A stretch of 64,000 bases of DNA from Gemmatimonadota bacterium (GTDB lineage: Bacteria; JAAXHH01), in contig VXMB01000014.1 in the NCBI GenBank assembly GCA_009841265.1, forward strand, positions 417,490-481,489. The letters run 5' to 3'. Positions within the stretch are counted from its first letter, which is position 1, and each line of letters starts with the position of its first letter. The translations under genes were made by a program, and so were the position numbers. Shown here piece by piece: positions 37,386 to 46,135 of this stretch. The notes beneath the pieces are model-generated. The model made no database searches. It had not been told where the DNA came from and saw only the letters and a list, made by a program, of their open reading frames with translations.

Positions 37386-38054
37386 TTGACCGATCTCCCC
37401 GTTATAGAACGCACATCCAACAATTCCGCCGAGGTCGACGCATCCATCATCTGGCTGCATGGGCTGGGGGCGGACGGAAACGATTTTGCGCCGATTGTTC
37501 CGGAACTGGGGCTGCCGGCGCCCTACGCGGTCCGTTTCGTGTTTCCTTCAGCGCCCTCCATCCCTGTGACGATCAACCGGGGGATGGTGATGCCCGCATG
37601 GTACGATATCATGGAATTGGGCGACTCACGCCGTATCGACGAAGCCGGGTTGCGTGCTTCCGCGGGTAAGGTGCAGGCGTTGATGCGACAGGAGATCGAT
37701 CGGGGTGTGCCGAGTGAACGGATCCTGCTGGCGGGCTTTTCCCAGGGCGGCGCGGTCTGTCTCGAGGCCGGGCTTACGTTCCAGGAACGGATCGGCGGCA
37801 TCATTGCCCTGTCCACCTACTTTCCCACGGCAGCCAGCGTCGTCGTGCATCCGGCCCAGTCCGTGCTACCCGTACTGGTTTGCCACGGATCAATGGACCC
37901 GATGTTGAATGAATCCCTGGGGCGCGACGCCGTTGAATCCCTCAGTCGTTTGGGCATGGTTCCCGAATACCATTCGTATCCCATGGCCCACCAGGTGTGT
38001 CCGCCGGAAATCGTCCAGATCGGCCAATGGATCCGTGCCATATTGGGGAACTGA
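37386..38054 (+). CDS. Alpha/beta-hydrolase, carboxylesterase/phospholipase type
   Basis: A 222-residue serine hydrolase of the PF02230 type. The nucleophile is in GFSQGG, the acid in CHGSMDPM and the histidine in PMAHQV. WLHGLGADGNDF supplies the oxyanion region. The only usable start in the frame is TTG 37386, with a poorly placed ribosome site, but the N-terminal sequence fits the family. It is cytosolic and converges on the amidohydrolase gene. Confidence 0.87.
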   Translation: MTDLPVIERTSNNSAEVDASIIWLHGLGADGNDFAPIVPELGLPAPYAVRFVFPSAPSIPVTINRGMVMPAWYDIMELGDSRRIDEAGLRASAGKVQALMRQEIDRGVPSERILLAGFSQGGAVCLEAGLTFQERIGGIIALSTYFPTAASVVVHPAQSVLPVLVCHGSMDPMLNESLGRDAVESLSRLGMVPEYHSYPMAHQVCPPEIVQIGQWIRAILGN

Positions 38055-38117
38055 GGGAGGTTTTCTTGGGGAGGCGCACCGGAAGCCTCGGTATTCATCC
38101 GCCGGTTCAAGCCCCCA

Positions 38118-38873
38118 TCAAGCCTTCAACAGTCCCGTCGCGTTTTCTTTCACAATACCCGCGGCCGCATCATCCGGCAGATCGTTGAGCACCCGCGCTA
38201 ATGCCGCCGCCGGCATGAACACCGGGGCGTGGGATCCTAAAAGCAGCTTGCTCCCGATTCCCGCGTCCACCAGCATCTTCACACTGTCCACCCCATCCAC
38301 CTGGGATGTATCCGCGTAAAGACCGGGCAGATTACGGACCTGTGCCGCGAATTCTCTCAAAGTAGCAGCGCTCGCTCCGCCCACGATCAGATTCAGATCG
38401 GGATGGCGCTTCGCCGCGTCCACCACGTCTCCTGCCGGTACATCGGGCACCATCGACAAGGGGTGATGTCGCCGCGGGTCATCGACACGGATCTGGACCA
38501 TCACAGCCAGGTTCAATCGACCCGCCTCTTTGAATAGTTCATCCGCCCCGGCCAGGTCATATCCTCCATAACCCGGCATCAGTTTGATCATGTGGACGGT
38601 ACGATGTCCGGCCGCTTTCGCCAGTTCTTCTGGCCAGGTAGGCAGCGTCGGGTCGATGACCGGTACCGGGCTGATGTCGTCGTACTCATCCGCCGCTTCA
38701 TAGACGACCCGGTTACAGAGATGCGGGTTGGCACTCCATGCGGCTGCCAGGGGCGCCATGAAAATGCGCTCCACGCCGTATGCGCGTAACGAGGACCGTA
38801 CCGAAGCGACGTCGTAAGGCACGTTCACCAGGGCGGGCCACGGACCGGTCCAGGCGTTGACGTCGATGATCAT
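38118..38873 (-). CDS. Amidohydrolase-fold protein with degenerate metal site
   Basis: A 251-residue protein with the pattern of the amidohydrolase 2 TIM barrel, but the N-terminal HxH is replaced (IIDVNAWTG) and the C-terminal GSD is GSH (LLLGSHAPV). It is probably not a standard metal-dependent hydrolase. It sits 13 bp after an intact paralogue and may be a partner subunit or a specialised relative. Confidence 0.7.
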   Translation of the reverse strand: MIIDVNAWTGPWPALVNVPYDVASVRSSLRAYGVERIFMAPLAAAWSANPHLCNRVVYEAADEYDDISPVPVIDPTLPTWPEELAKAAGHRTVHMIKLMPGYGGYDLAGADELFKEAGRLNLAVMVQIRVDDPRRHHPLSMVPDVPAGDVVDAAKRHPDLNLIVGGASAATLREFAAQVRNLPGLYADTSQVDGVDSVKMLVDAGIGSKLLLGSHAPVFMPAAALARVLNDLPDDAAAGIVKENATGLLKA

Positions 38874-38886
38874 GATTCGCTCCGTG

Positions 38887-39705
38887 TTATTCGCCCAACT
38901 TCAATATCCGCAATGCATTATTCCACAGGATCGCGCGTTTGTCGGCGTCCGGTATGTCCGCACCCAGGACCTTGTTCATCGTGACGCCGAAGTGCCGAAT
39001 CGGCGCGTCCGAGCCGTAGACGACCCGGTGGGCCCCAAGCCTGTTGACGGCCGCTTCGACCATGCCGCTTTCCGGATCGCCGCCCGACGTGTCCACCGCG
39101 ACGTTCGGCACGTCGGCGATCGCCTCGATGCCCCGGCAGCCCACTCCGTTGAGATGGGCCATGATGATCCTAGCGCGGGGATGGCGGCGGGCGAGGTCGG
39201 TCACGTCGAAGGGCGTGGACTCGCCGGGCAGGTTGCCGGTGGTCTTCAACCAGGCGTGCTGCAGCACCGGTACGTCCAACGACACGGCCGCTTCCATGAT
39301 CGGGTCGAGCCCGGGGTCCGTTGCCCGGCGCGCCACCCAGAGCTTGACCCCGGCCATGGCCTGGCCCCCTACGCACCGTTCGATCTCGGCGACGGCTTCA
39401 TCCGGGAAGGCGGGCGTGACATAGCAGAACGGCAGGATCGCGCCGGGTTGCGCGTCCCGCATCCGTAACACGTAGTCATTGGCCTGCCGGCACTGTTTGG
39501 GTGTGGGCTCATAGGGCGTGGTTTCATGCAGCGAAAACACGCACATCCGGGTCACGCCGGAACGGCGGGCGGTCGCGATCAACCTTTCCGCGTCCTCGAC
39601 AGGCGAGGAAACCCCATAGGAACCGAAACAGTTCAGGGGATGTACGTGGATATCCAGCACCGGTCCGTCGGGCAGGAGTTTCTGACGCAGGGAGGCGATG
39701 GTCAT
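38887..39705 (-). CDS. Amidohydrolase family protein (PF04909-like)
   Basis: A 272-residue TIM-barrel metal hydrolase or decarboxylase. The metal motif LDIHVHPLN, the barrel histidine in IIMAHLNGVG and the final YGSDAPIRHFG aspartate are intact. The substrate is unknown. It is cotranscribed with the degenerate paralogue downstream. Confidence 0.82.
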   Translation of the reverse strand: MTIASLRQKLLPDGPVLDIHVHPLNCFGSYGVSSPVEDAERLIATARRSGVTRMCVFSLHETTPYEPTPKQCRQANDYVLRMRDAQPGAILPFCYVTPAFPDEAVAEIERCVGGQAMAGVKLWVARRATDPGLDPIMEAAVSLDVPVLQHAWLKTTGNLPGESTPFDVTDLARRHPRARIIMAHLNGVGCRGIEAIADVPNVAVDTSGGDPESGMVEAAVNRLGAHRVVYGSDAPIRHFGVTMNKVLGADIPDADKRAILWNNALRILKLGE

Positions 39706-39797
39706 GGCAATTAGGCAACGAGGTGTATTGCGTGACGGGGCGCGATGCCCGGAACAGAGCCGGGCACGGACGGGTCGTTACTACAGCCCGTAGACTG

Positions 39798-40646
39798 TTA
39801 CAGCCGGTAGAAGGAGATGGCGTTGTCGTGAAACAACTTGCGACGATCTGCGTCCGAGAGTCCGCTGGTCGCCCACGACAGGGTCTCGACCCAGCGCGGG
39901 TACTCCGTGGCCTGGAAGGCGACGGGCCAGTCCCCGCCGTACATGACCCGGTCGATGCCAAAGCACGCGATCACGTGGTCGATGTAGGGTTTCAGGTCCT
40001 CGGGCGTCCACCTTTCCATGTCCGCTTCGGTGACAAGGCCCGATACCTTGCAGTAGACATTGGGCATTTCCGCCAGGGTCTTGAGCTCGTCCTTCCACGG
40101 TTCGAAGACCTGGTTCTTGATGTCGGGCTTGCCGATATGGTCCAGGATGAAGGAGACTTCGGGGCACTGCCGGACGAATTCGATCGCATTCGCCAGTTGC
40201 GGGTGGAAGATGCAGATATCGAAGGACAGCCCGTGGGACGGCAGCAGCCGGACCCCTTCGATGAACGCGGGTTGCAGGCAAAAGTCGGCGTCCTCGGTCT
40301 GCAGCAGGCGCCGGATGCCCTTGACCAGGGGAATCCTGGCCAGCGCCTCGAGGTCGGCGTCGACCGCCGCGCCCCGTTCGAGCGGCGCGTTGGCCACGAT
40401 CCCGCGGATCCGGCCGTCCTGCCGGGCAAGACCGGAGACCCATTCCGCCTCCTGGACGTGCTGACCGGCGTCGCATTCGCATTGCACGAAGACCATCTGC
40501 TCCACCTGGACCGCTCCGCAGGCCTGCCGGTATTCCTCCAGCAGGTACCGTTGGTTCAGCAGGGGAATGCCGTCCAGCCAGCTGTACCGGAGGTGATTCG
40601 GGTCCCAGAGATGTACGTGGGTGTCGACGATGGGGAAGTCCACCAT
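39798..40646 (-). CDS. Amidohydrolase 2 family protein (lactonase/decarboxylase type)
   Basis: A 282-residue protein with VDTHVHLWDP, FILDHIGKP and YGGDWPV, the metal and catalytic motifs of the amidohydrolase 2 family. Relatives act on sugar lactones or carboxylated aromatics. Three amidohydrolases in a row (38118-40646) suggest one catabolic route. Confidence 0.87.
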   Translation of the reverse strand: MVDFPIVDTHVHLWDPNHLRYSWLDGIPLLNQRYLLEEYRQACGAVQVEQMVFVQCECDAGQHVQEAEWVSGLARQDGRIRGIVANAPLERGAAVDADLEALARIPLVKGIRRLLQTEDADFCLQPAFIEGVRLLPSHGLSFDICIFHPQLANAIEFVRQCPEVSFILDHIGKPDIKNQVFEPWKDELKTLAEMPNVYCKVSGLVTEADMERWTPEDLKPYIDHVIACFGIDRVMYGGDWPVAFQATEYPRWVETLSWATSGLSDADRRKLFHDNAISFYRL

Positions 40647-40756
40647 GGCATAAATCTCAGCAATGCATGTTAAGGGCGGTGTGCGAGATCGGATGATCGA
40701 GAGATCATACTACCCAGGGGACCGTTTACCGTCAATGGGAATCACGCCTTTTATGC

Positions 40757-40785
40757 TTGAACTGCCGCCCTTCCGCGTGTACACT
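40757..40785 (+). promoter_or_regulatory. Promoter-like sequence for Nramp-like gene
   Basis: TTGAAC, 17 bp and TACACT lie 73 bp before the start at 40858. A second candidate -10, TATACT, lies at 40830. Confidence 0.4.
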
Positions 40786-40857
40786 GCTGGATCGTTTCGA
40801 ATCGGTATCTGACGGCGCGTTCAGCGCTGTATACTACCCTCAAGCCGATCCCATTTC

Positions 40858-42312
40858 ATGTCCGACGAAACCGCCACCGAAAACACCCGTCCACTCGGTC
40901 GCCTGTCGCCCCTGAAGCTGGCCGCCGTGCCCACCTTTGCCGGCATGCTGAAGTACGTCGGTCCCGGCATCGTCTGGGCCGGTCTGGCCCAGGGCAGTGG
41001 CGAGCTCATCTGGTGGCCCTACCTGACCGCCAAGTACGGCGCGGCCTTCATCGGCCTGCTCATCCCGGCCGCCCTGATGCAGTACTGGGTCAACGTGGAG
41101 ATCGCCCGGTATACGATCATGACGGGCGAGACGGCCCTGACCGGGTTCAGCCGCGTCGGGAAGTGGTATGTGTCGGCCATCTGGGTCGGGGTGTTTCTCG
41201 AAAACATCTGGTTCGGCGCCTACGCGTCGGCGGGCGGCGGCGCCATGGCGGAGCTTACCGGATTCCCCTACGGCTGGACGGTCCGCGGCCAGTCGCTCTT
41301 CTGGGCCTACCTGACCATCGGGATCTACCTGATCGCCCTTTTCATGGGCCGGGTGGTCTACCTGATCGTGGAACGGCTAACCATGGCCGTGGTCGTCATC
41401 ACGATGGTGGGGATCGCCTTCGCCGTCTTCCAGCGGCCGGTACTGGACGTGGCGGGCGAGTTCTTCGGCGTCCTGCTGACTCCCGGCTACCACAGGCCCG
41501 CCAACTGGGACCCGGCGGACCTGTCCACGGTGCTCACCGCCATCGTCTTCGCCGGCGCCGGCGGCTTCGGTCAGCTCTTCCTATCCTACTGGATGCGGGA
41601 CAAGGGCGTGGGCATGTCGGCCTATATCGGGCGCGTAACCAGCCCCTTGCGCACCGCGCCGGAGACCATCTCGGCCACGGGGTACGCCTTCGAGGACAAC
41701 GAGGCCAACCGGACGAACTACGGGAAGTTCATGCGGTACCTGAAGCTCGAATCGGGCCTCGGCGTCGCGCTGAACCTGGTGACGACCATCATCATGTGCT
41801 GGCTGGCGTGGGCCCTGCTGAAGCCGCAGGGTATCGTTCCCGAGGGCTGGGAAATCGCCGTGGTGCAGTCGGCCTTCTTCGAGGTAAGCTGGGGTGCCAT
41901 CGGCAAGGTCGTATTCCTGATCGTCGCCGCGGCGTTTCTATGCGATGCCTGGCTGCAGTCCACCGATGGGTTCGCCCGCATGCAGGCCGATTTCATCTAC
42001 GCCAACGTGAAGCGGGCGCGGCGGTACCATTTCCGGACGCTGTACTACGGTTTCGTTGTGGTGTTCACCGTGCTGACGACGATCACGCTGCCCCTGGCGC
42101 AGCCGGGGGATCTGCTCATCATACGTGGCGTCATCGCCTTCATGGCCATGGGGCTCTTCTGTCCAGGTCTTATCTACCTTAACTACGTCCTCGTTCCCCG
42201 GGCCTTCCCCTCGTGGGTCAAACCCCATCCCCTCACCCGGGTCATCATGGTTGCCATCACGGCGACCTACATCTCCATCGGGCTCTGGTACATCTTCGTG
42301 CGCCTGTCCTGA
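40858..42312 (+). CDS. Nramp-superfamily transporter lacking the metal-binding motif
   Basis: A 484-residue membrane protein with about 11 helices and the Nramp-like GPG start (YVGPGIVWAGLAQGSGELIWW). The DPGN metal motif of true Nramp proteins is replaced by QGSG (45-48), and the helix-6 MPH motif is absent (AGAGGFGQLFLSYW). It is therefore unlikely to be a standard Mn/Fe transporter; the cargo is unknown. Confidence 0.75.
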   Translation: MSDETATENTRPLGRLSPLKLAAVPTFAGMLKYVGPGIVWAGLAQGSGELIWWPYLTAKYGAAFIGLLIPAALMQYWVNVEIARYTIMTGETALTGFSRVGKWYVSAIWVGVFLENIWFGAYASAGGGAMAELTGFPYGWTVRGQSLFWAYLTIGIYLIALFMGRVVYLIVERLTMAVVVITMVGIAFAVFQRPVLDVAGEFFGVLLTPGYHRPANWDPADLSTVLTAIVFAGAGGFGQLFLSYWMRDKGVGMSAYIGRVTSPLRTAPETISATGYAFEDNEANRTNYGKFMRYLKLESGLGVALNLVTTIIMCWLAWALLKPQGIVPEGWEIAVVQSAFFEVSWGAIGKVVFLIVAAAFLCDAWLQSTDGFARMQADFIYANVKRARRYHFRTLYYGFVVVFTVLTTITLPLAQPGDLLIIRGVIAFMAMGLFCPGLIYLNYVLVPRAFPSWVKPHPLTRVIMVAITATYISIGLWYIFVRLS

Positions 42313-42384
42313 GCGACTGCATCAGCCCGGCGCCAGCGCGAATACTCGCGTCGGTACAGTGCGATTGCGGCGGCATGGCGTGGA

Positions 42385-43770
42385 CTACACCACCGCCGGA
42401 GCCACCCGCGCCGTTCTTTCTTCGGCGATACGTACACCGGCTTCGATAATTTCCAGGGATTCGTCGATCTGGGCTTCGGTGATGGTGATCGGCGGCATGA
42501 ACCGCAGTACCTGGGAACCGGACAGTTCCATGAAGCGAAGGCTGAGCGGATCTTTATTGAGCATCCTGGGCACGATGGGCAGCCAGAGGCCGTTCTCGTA
42601 GCAATACTCCGTCACCATGGCGGCGCCTTCGAAATTGGGCTCCCGGCTCTGCTTGTCCGTCACCAGTTCGAGCCCCAGGCACAGGCCCAGTCCCCGGGCC
42701 TCGCCCACGATCTCGTAGGTTTCCTCCATCACTTTGAGCCGGTCCATGAAGTAGTTGCCCACGACCCGGGCGTTTTCCACCAGGTTCTCGCGGTCGACGA
42801 TTTCGAGATTTGCCAGGCCGGTCTCGCAGAGCAGCGGGTCGCCGGCATGGGACGAGAAGGGCATGAATCCCTTGGCCACCGCGGCGTCCGCGATCTCCGC
42901 GCTGGTCATGACCGCGCACAGGGGCACGGCGCCTCCAAGCCCCTTGGAGCAGGTCACGATGTCGGGCACGAAATCGAAGTGCTCGAAGGCGAACCACTTT
43001 CCCGTCCGTCCGAAGCACGTCAGGGCTTCGTCGGCCACGGTGAGGATGTCCCGCTCCCGGCAGATTTCCACGATGCGCTGGATCCACTCCTTGGAAGGCA
43101 CGATCTGTCCAGCCGCGCTCATGAGCGGTTCGAAGAAGAAGGCCGCGGGCCGTCCGGAGGTGGACGAGTCGATCACGTTCTCCGCCGCGTCCGCGCATCC
43201 GAGATTGCAGCAGGCTTCGTCCCGGCAGAACTGGCAGCGGTACTCGTAGGGCGTAGGGATGAACGAAGCGCCCGTGGGCATGGGGCCGTAACCTTCCCGA
43301 AGCATGCCGCCCCGGCCGGTGATGGACGCGCTGCCATAGGACTGGCCGTGGTAACCGCGCATGAGGGCGATCACCTCGAAGCGGTCCGTGTACTTCCGCA
43401 CGAGACGCAGGGCCATTTCATTGGATTCGGATCCCGTGCAGGCGAAGAAGGACTTCTGCAGCGGGTCCGGCGCGATCTCGGCCATCTTCTTGGCCAGCAG
43501 CACCTCCGACGGCGCGATGAAGGTCGTGCCCACCTGGATGATCTTGTGGGCCTGGTCGCAGAGGGCCTTCACGTAATCCGGGTGGGAATGGCCCAGCGTA
43601 ACGCACAACTGACCCGACTGAAAATCGATGAATCGCCGGCCTTCCACGTCCCACATGTAGAGCCCGTCACCGCGTTCGGGAACCAGCGGCGCGGTCCGCA
43701 TCGGATGTCTCAAGAGGTACTGGTTGCCGAGTTCGAGCCAGCCCTTGTTCGTGGTGGGTAGCGACGCCAT
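42385..43770 (-). CDS. Class III PLP-dependent aminotransferase
   Basis: A 461-residue aminotransferase of the GABA/dialkylglycine decarboxylase group. ACTGSESNEMALRL, GYHGQSYGS, DEALTCFGRTG and the PLP lysine in VTCSKGLGG are in place. A cysteine-rich insert (YRCQFCRDEACCNLGC, about 178-195) occurs in some relatives and may bind metal. The substrate is probably a beta- or omega-amino acid. Confidence 0.87.
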   Translation of the reverse strand: MASLPTTNKGWLELGNQYLLRHPMRTAPLVPERGDGLYMWDVEGRRFIDFQSGQLCVTLGHSHPDYVKALCDQAHKIIQVGTTFIAPSEVLLAKKMAEIAPDPLQKSFFACTGSESNEMALRLVRKYTDRFEVIALMRGYHGQSYGSASITGRGGMLREGYGPMPTGASFIPTPYEYRCQFCRDEACCNLGCADAAENVIDSSTSGRPAAFFFEPLMSAAGQIVPSKEWIQRIVEICRERDILTVADEALTCFGRTGKWFAFEHFDFVPDIVTCSKGLGGAVPLCAVMTSAEIADAAVAKGFMPFSSHAGDPLLCETGLANLEIVDRENLVENARVVGNYFMDRLKVMEETYEIVGEARGLGLCLGLELVTDKQSREPNFEGAAMVTEYCYENGLWLPIVPRMLNKDPLSLRFMELSGSQVLRFMPPITITEAQIDESLEIIEAGVRIAEERTARVAPAVV

Positions 43771-43924
43771 GATCCGTCTCCTGAAGTTGCTTAAACTTTG
43801 ATGGTGACAAGCATGGTTTTAAGGGGGAATGGGGTAAGGCCATGCTAAACCGGCACCACCGGCCTGTCAATACATTTCGCCAGTGCCGTTCGCCGGTGAA
43901 GTTGCGAGGCAAGCCAGATAGTTT

Positions 43925-43953
43925 TTGCCTTGTTGCGGGGCCGGTTCTATAAT
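43925..43953 (+). promoter_or_regulatory. Strong promoter for the Gfo/Idh gene, possibly leaderless
   Basis: TTGCCT, a 17-bp spacer and a perfect TATAAT end 8 bp before the ATG at 43962. The predicted transcript start is within about 2 nt of the start codon, and no ribosome site precedes it. Confidence 0.6.
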
Positions 43954-43961
43954 GTGAAATC

Positions 43962-45056
43962 ATGAAAACATATCGAGTTGGGATCATCGGGCTGGGCCGC
44001 ATGGGCAGTACGATCGACGACGAGGGCCATACGCCCCTGCCTTATTCTGTCGCGGCGGCCTGCAGGGCGAGCGAACGGCTGGAGATCGCCGCCGGCTGCG
44101 ACCTGCGCGCCGAGCGCAGGGAGGACTTTTCCAGACGCTGGGGCGTCAACGCCCTGTACGAGGATTTCCGGGAGATGGTCCGGGAGGAGCGACCGGATCT
44201 CGTTGCCGTGTGTACCACCGCATCTGGTCTGCAGAAACCGGCCAGGGAGGCGCCCGACACTTCGTTCCGCGGAGACTCCCATGCCGACCTGGCCGTCGCG
44301 CTGGCGGAAATGGGCGTGCCCATGCTCTACGTGGAGAAGGCCATGGCCAGTTCCATGGCGGCGGCCGACGACATTCACGACGCCGTGTTGAAGAACGGAA
44401 CGGTGTTCAATACGGGCGTACTGCGCAGATTCGACAACCGGTACGGCGTGGTGCGCGACGCGGTCCTGAGGGGCGACGTGGGCGAGCCCAGGACGGCCGT
44501 CCACTACGCGCAGTCATCCCTGATGCACGGTCATATCCATTCCATCGACACGCTCTCCTGGCTGATCGGCGATCCCGTCATCCGCTCCGTCCGCGGCGAG
44601 ATCGACCCCCGGGACTACATCATAGAAGGCGATCACATCCCCTACGACCCGATCGCTACGTATGAACTAGACTTCGAGAACGGTGTCCGCGCGTGGTCGA
44701 TCCCCGCGGCGGGATGGGAGTACGAGATCATCGGGACCGAGGGGACCATCCGGTCGCTGAACAACGGGGCCGGCGCATCCTTGCGGCGGGCGCCGCTCGA
44801 GGGACGGGATGATCGCAAAGGCCGAAGCGCCTGGGAGGAGGTGCCGTTCGAATTCGTTACGCCGAAGAGCACCGTCGTTTCCTGCCTGGAAGACCTCGTC
44901 CGCGCGTACGAGACGGGCGATCAAAGCCGGGGGCACGTCGAGATCGCCCACCACATCACGGAAGCCTGCATCGCCGTCGCCGAAAGCCACCGCCGCAACG
45001 GCACCTGGGTGGATCTCCCGCTGGCAAACAGGGATCTGTACATCTGGCACGTCTGA
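43962..45056 (+). CDS. Gfo/Idh/MocA family oxidoreductase
   Basis: A 364-residue dehydrogenase with the Rossmann motif VGIIGLGRMGS. The EKP motif reads VEKAMASSM. A loop near residues 88-105 (KPAREAPDTSFRGD) is longer than usual. The HGHIHSIDTLSWL stretch corresponds to the catalytic histidine region. It is divergent from the aminotransferase. The substrate is unknown. Confidence 0.85.
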   Translation: MKTYRVGIIGLGRMGSTIDDEGHTPLPYSVAAACRASERLEIAAGCDLRAERREDFSRRWGVNALYEDFREMVREERPDLVAVCTTASGLQKPAREAPDTSFRGDSHADLAVALAEMGVPMLYVEKAMASSMAAADDIHDAVLKNGTVFNTGVLRRFDNRYGVVRDAVLRGDVGEPRTAVHYAQSSLMHGHIHSIDTLSWLIGDPVIRSVRGEIDPRDYIIEGDHIPYDPIATYELDFENGVRAWSIPAAGWEYEIIGTEGTIRSLNNGAGASLRRAPLEGRDDRKGRSAWEEVPFEFVTPKSTVVSCLEDLVRAYETGDQSRGHVEIAHHITEACIAVAESHRRNGTWVDLPLANRDLYIWHV

Positions 45057-45106
45057 ATGCCTAATCGGCTGACAAAGGCTATGTTTTCGGCCCGCATGAT
45101 CTGAGT

Positions 45107-45409
45107 TTATTCCTTTGGGAGCGATTCGTTCTGTGGCAAGGAAGCGTTGAATCTCAAGTATCCCCTGACCTCATCCACCTTTGTCTCCACCCGGTCCAAC
45201 GATGCCCGCAAATCCTTGATTTCTGCTCTGATTTCGGTCCGTAAGCTACTCATTTCAATGCGCAGTTCAGTTCTCAAGCTATCCGTTTCAGTTTTCAGTT
45301 CATCTCTAATGGTATTTAGTGAAACGTGTAAATACGTTAATACTGAAATTAGGGTGATTATCGATGTAAAGACCGCGCCGTGGCGCTCCCACCAACCTGA
45401 CTCGGACAT
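45107..45409 (-). CDS. Small membrane-anchored coiled-coil protein
   Basis: A 100-residue protein with one N-terminal membrane helix (VFTSIITLISVLTYLHV, about 12-28) and a long charged coiled coil built of repeats such as DSLRTELRIEMSSLRTEI. ATG 45409 follows GGGAGG. It is the last of a row of tiny membrane proteins and may span the periplasm or reach into the cytosol. Function unknown. Confidence 0.75.
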   Translation of the reverse strand: MSESGWWERHGAVFTSIITLISVLTYLHVSLNTIRDELKTETDSLRTELRIEMSSLRTEIRAEIKDLRASLDRVETKVDEVRGYLRFNASLPQNESLPKE

Positions 45410-45466
45410 TCTATTCCCTCCCGATACATTACGCCATGTTTCCGTGGTGCCAGTTGTTCCTGAATC

Positions 45467-45595
45467 TCATTCAAGGCTATTGGATTCGTTGCTCGTTACA
45501 AGGTCCGCGATCGCAATCCAGATCGTTCGGATATCTTCCTTGAAGTCTTCAAGCGCCGTTAAGATTCCACATTCTATTGCCTCTCTCCTCCCCAT
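45467..45595 (-). CDS. Possible small amphipathic protein (42 aa)
   Basis: A short frame beginning MGRREAIECG with an amphipathic segment LEDFKEDIRTIWIAIADL that resembles helices of phage-type small membrane proteins. It overlaps the preceding 35-residue gene. A longer frame to 45664 exists. The coding status is uncertain. Confidence 0.35.
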   Translation of the reverse strand: MGRREAIECGILTALEDFKEDIRTIWIAIADLVTSNESNSLE

Positions 45596-45681
45596 CCAAA
45601 GGCACAGTTTGCCACCGCCCCGACCACAGCGATCATCAATAGGGCAGCAACTGCGGGCAGCCACGAAGGTAACGATTCCAT
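45574..45681 (-). CDS. Small membrane protein (35 aa)
   Basis: ATG 45681 behind AAGGA encodes one hydrophobic helix (WLPAVAALLMIAVVGAVANCAF) and a short Gly/Glu/Arg tail. It is one of a row of tiny genes with ribosome sites. No function can be assigned. Confidence 0.5.
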   Translation of the reverse strand: MESLPSWLPAVAALLMIAVVGAVANCAFGWGGERQ

Positions 45682-45730
45682 TTTTTAGTTCCTTTTGGGC
45701 CGTTCTTTTGGTGTATACCTGAGTATCGGA

Positions 45731-45883
45731 TCACGAGATAAACAACTTGATGAGGATCGCAACGGTCATGACCAACTGGCCGATGACTACCGTTTCGATA
45801 CGGGAAAGGCGCTTGTCTATCTGTTCGATGATGCCTTCCAGGCGTCCGATCCGGCCTTCGTGGTTTGTATTTTCGGTCGACAT
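45731..45883 (-). CDS. Small tail-anchored coiled-coil protein (50 aa)
   Basis: ATG 45883 follows a perfect AGGAGGT. The N-terminal 30 residues form a charged helix (RIGRLEGIIEQIDKRLSRIE) and the C-terminal 17 are a membrane helix (VMTVAILIKLFIS). This layout resembles small phage or toxin-like membrane proteins, but there is no phage context. Confidence 0.65.
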   Translation of the reverse strand: MSTENTNHEGRIGRLEGIIEQIDKRLSRIETVVIGQLVMTVAILIKLFIS

Positions 45884-45930
45884 GATTTCAGCCTACCTCC
45901 TTGCATCTGCCAGCTGTTCACCACGAAGAG

Positions 45931-46020
45931 TCACAGTACCTTGATCAGGATGATGACTGTCAAAATGTAATTCGCGGCGTACACGATTAAGCAGACGGTT
46001 TGCCAAAATACCGAAGTCAT
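45931..46020 (-). CDS. Small membrane protein (29 aa)
   Basis: ATG 46020 follows GGGGAGGAAATT. The whole product is one hydrophobic helix (VCLIVYAANYILTVIILIKVL). It is the first of the row of tiny genes, 115 bp after the metallophosphatase. Confidence 0.6.
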   Translation of the reverse strand: MTSVFWQTVCLIVYAANYILTVIILIKVL

Positions 46021-46135
46021 AATTTCCTCCCCCCAAATGGTCCTTTATACGTATTAGCCAGGAAACTCTCGCTAATTCTCGAAGGAAAAAACTTTTCTAT
46101 GGAATGGTGGGGTCCGAGCATCAACCCTTCGCGAC

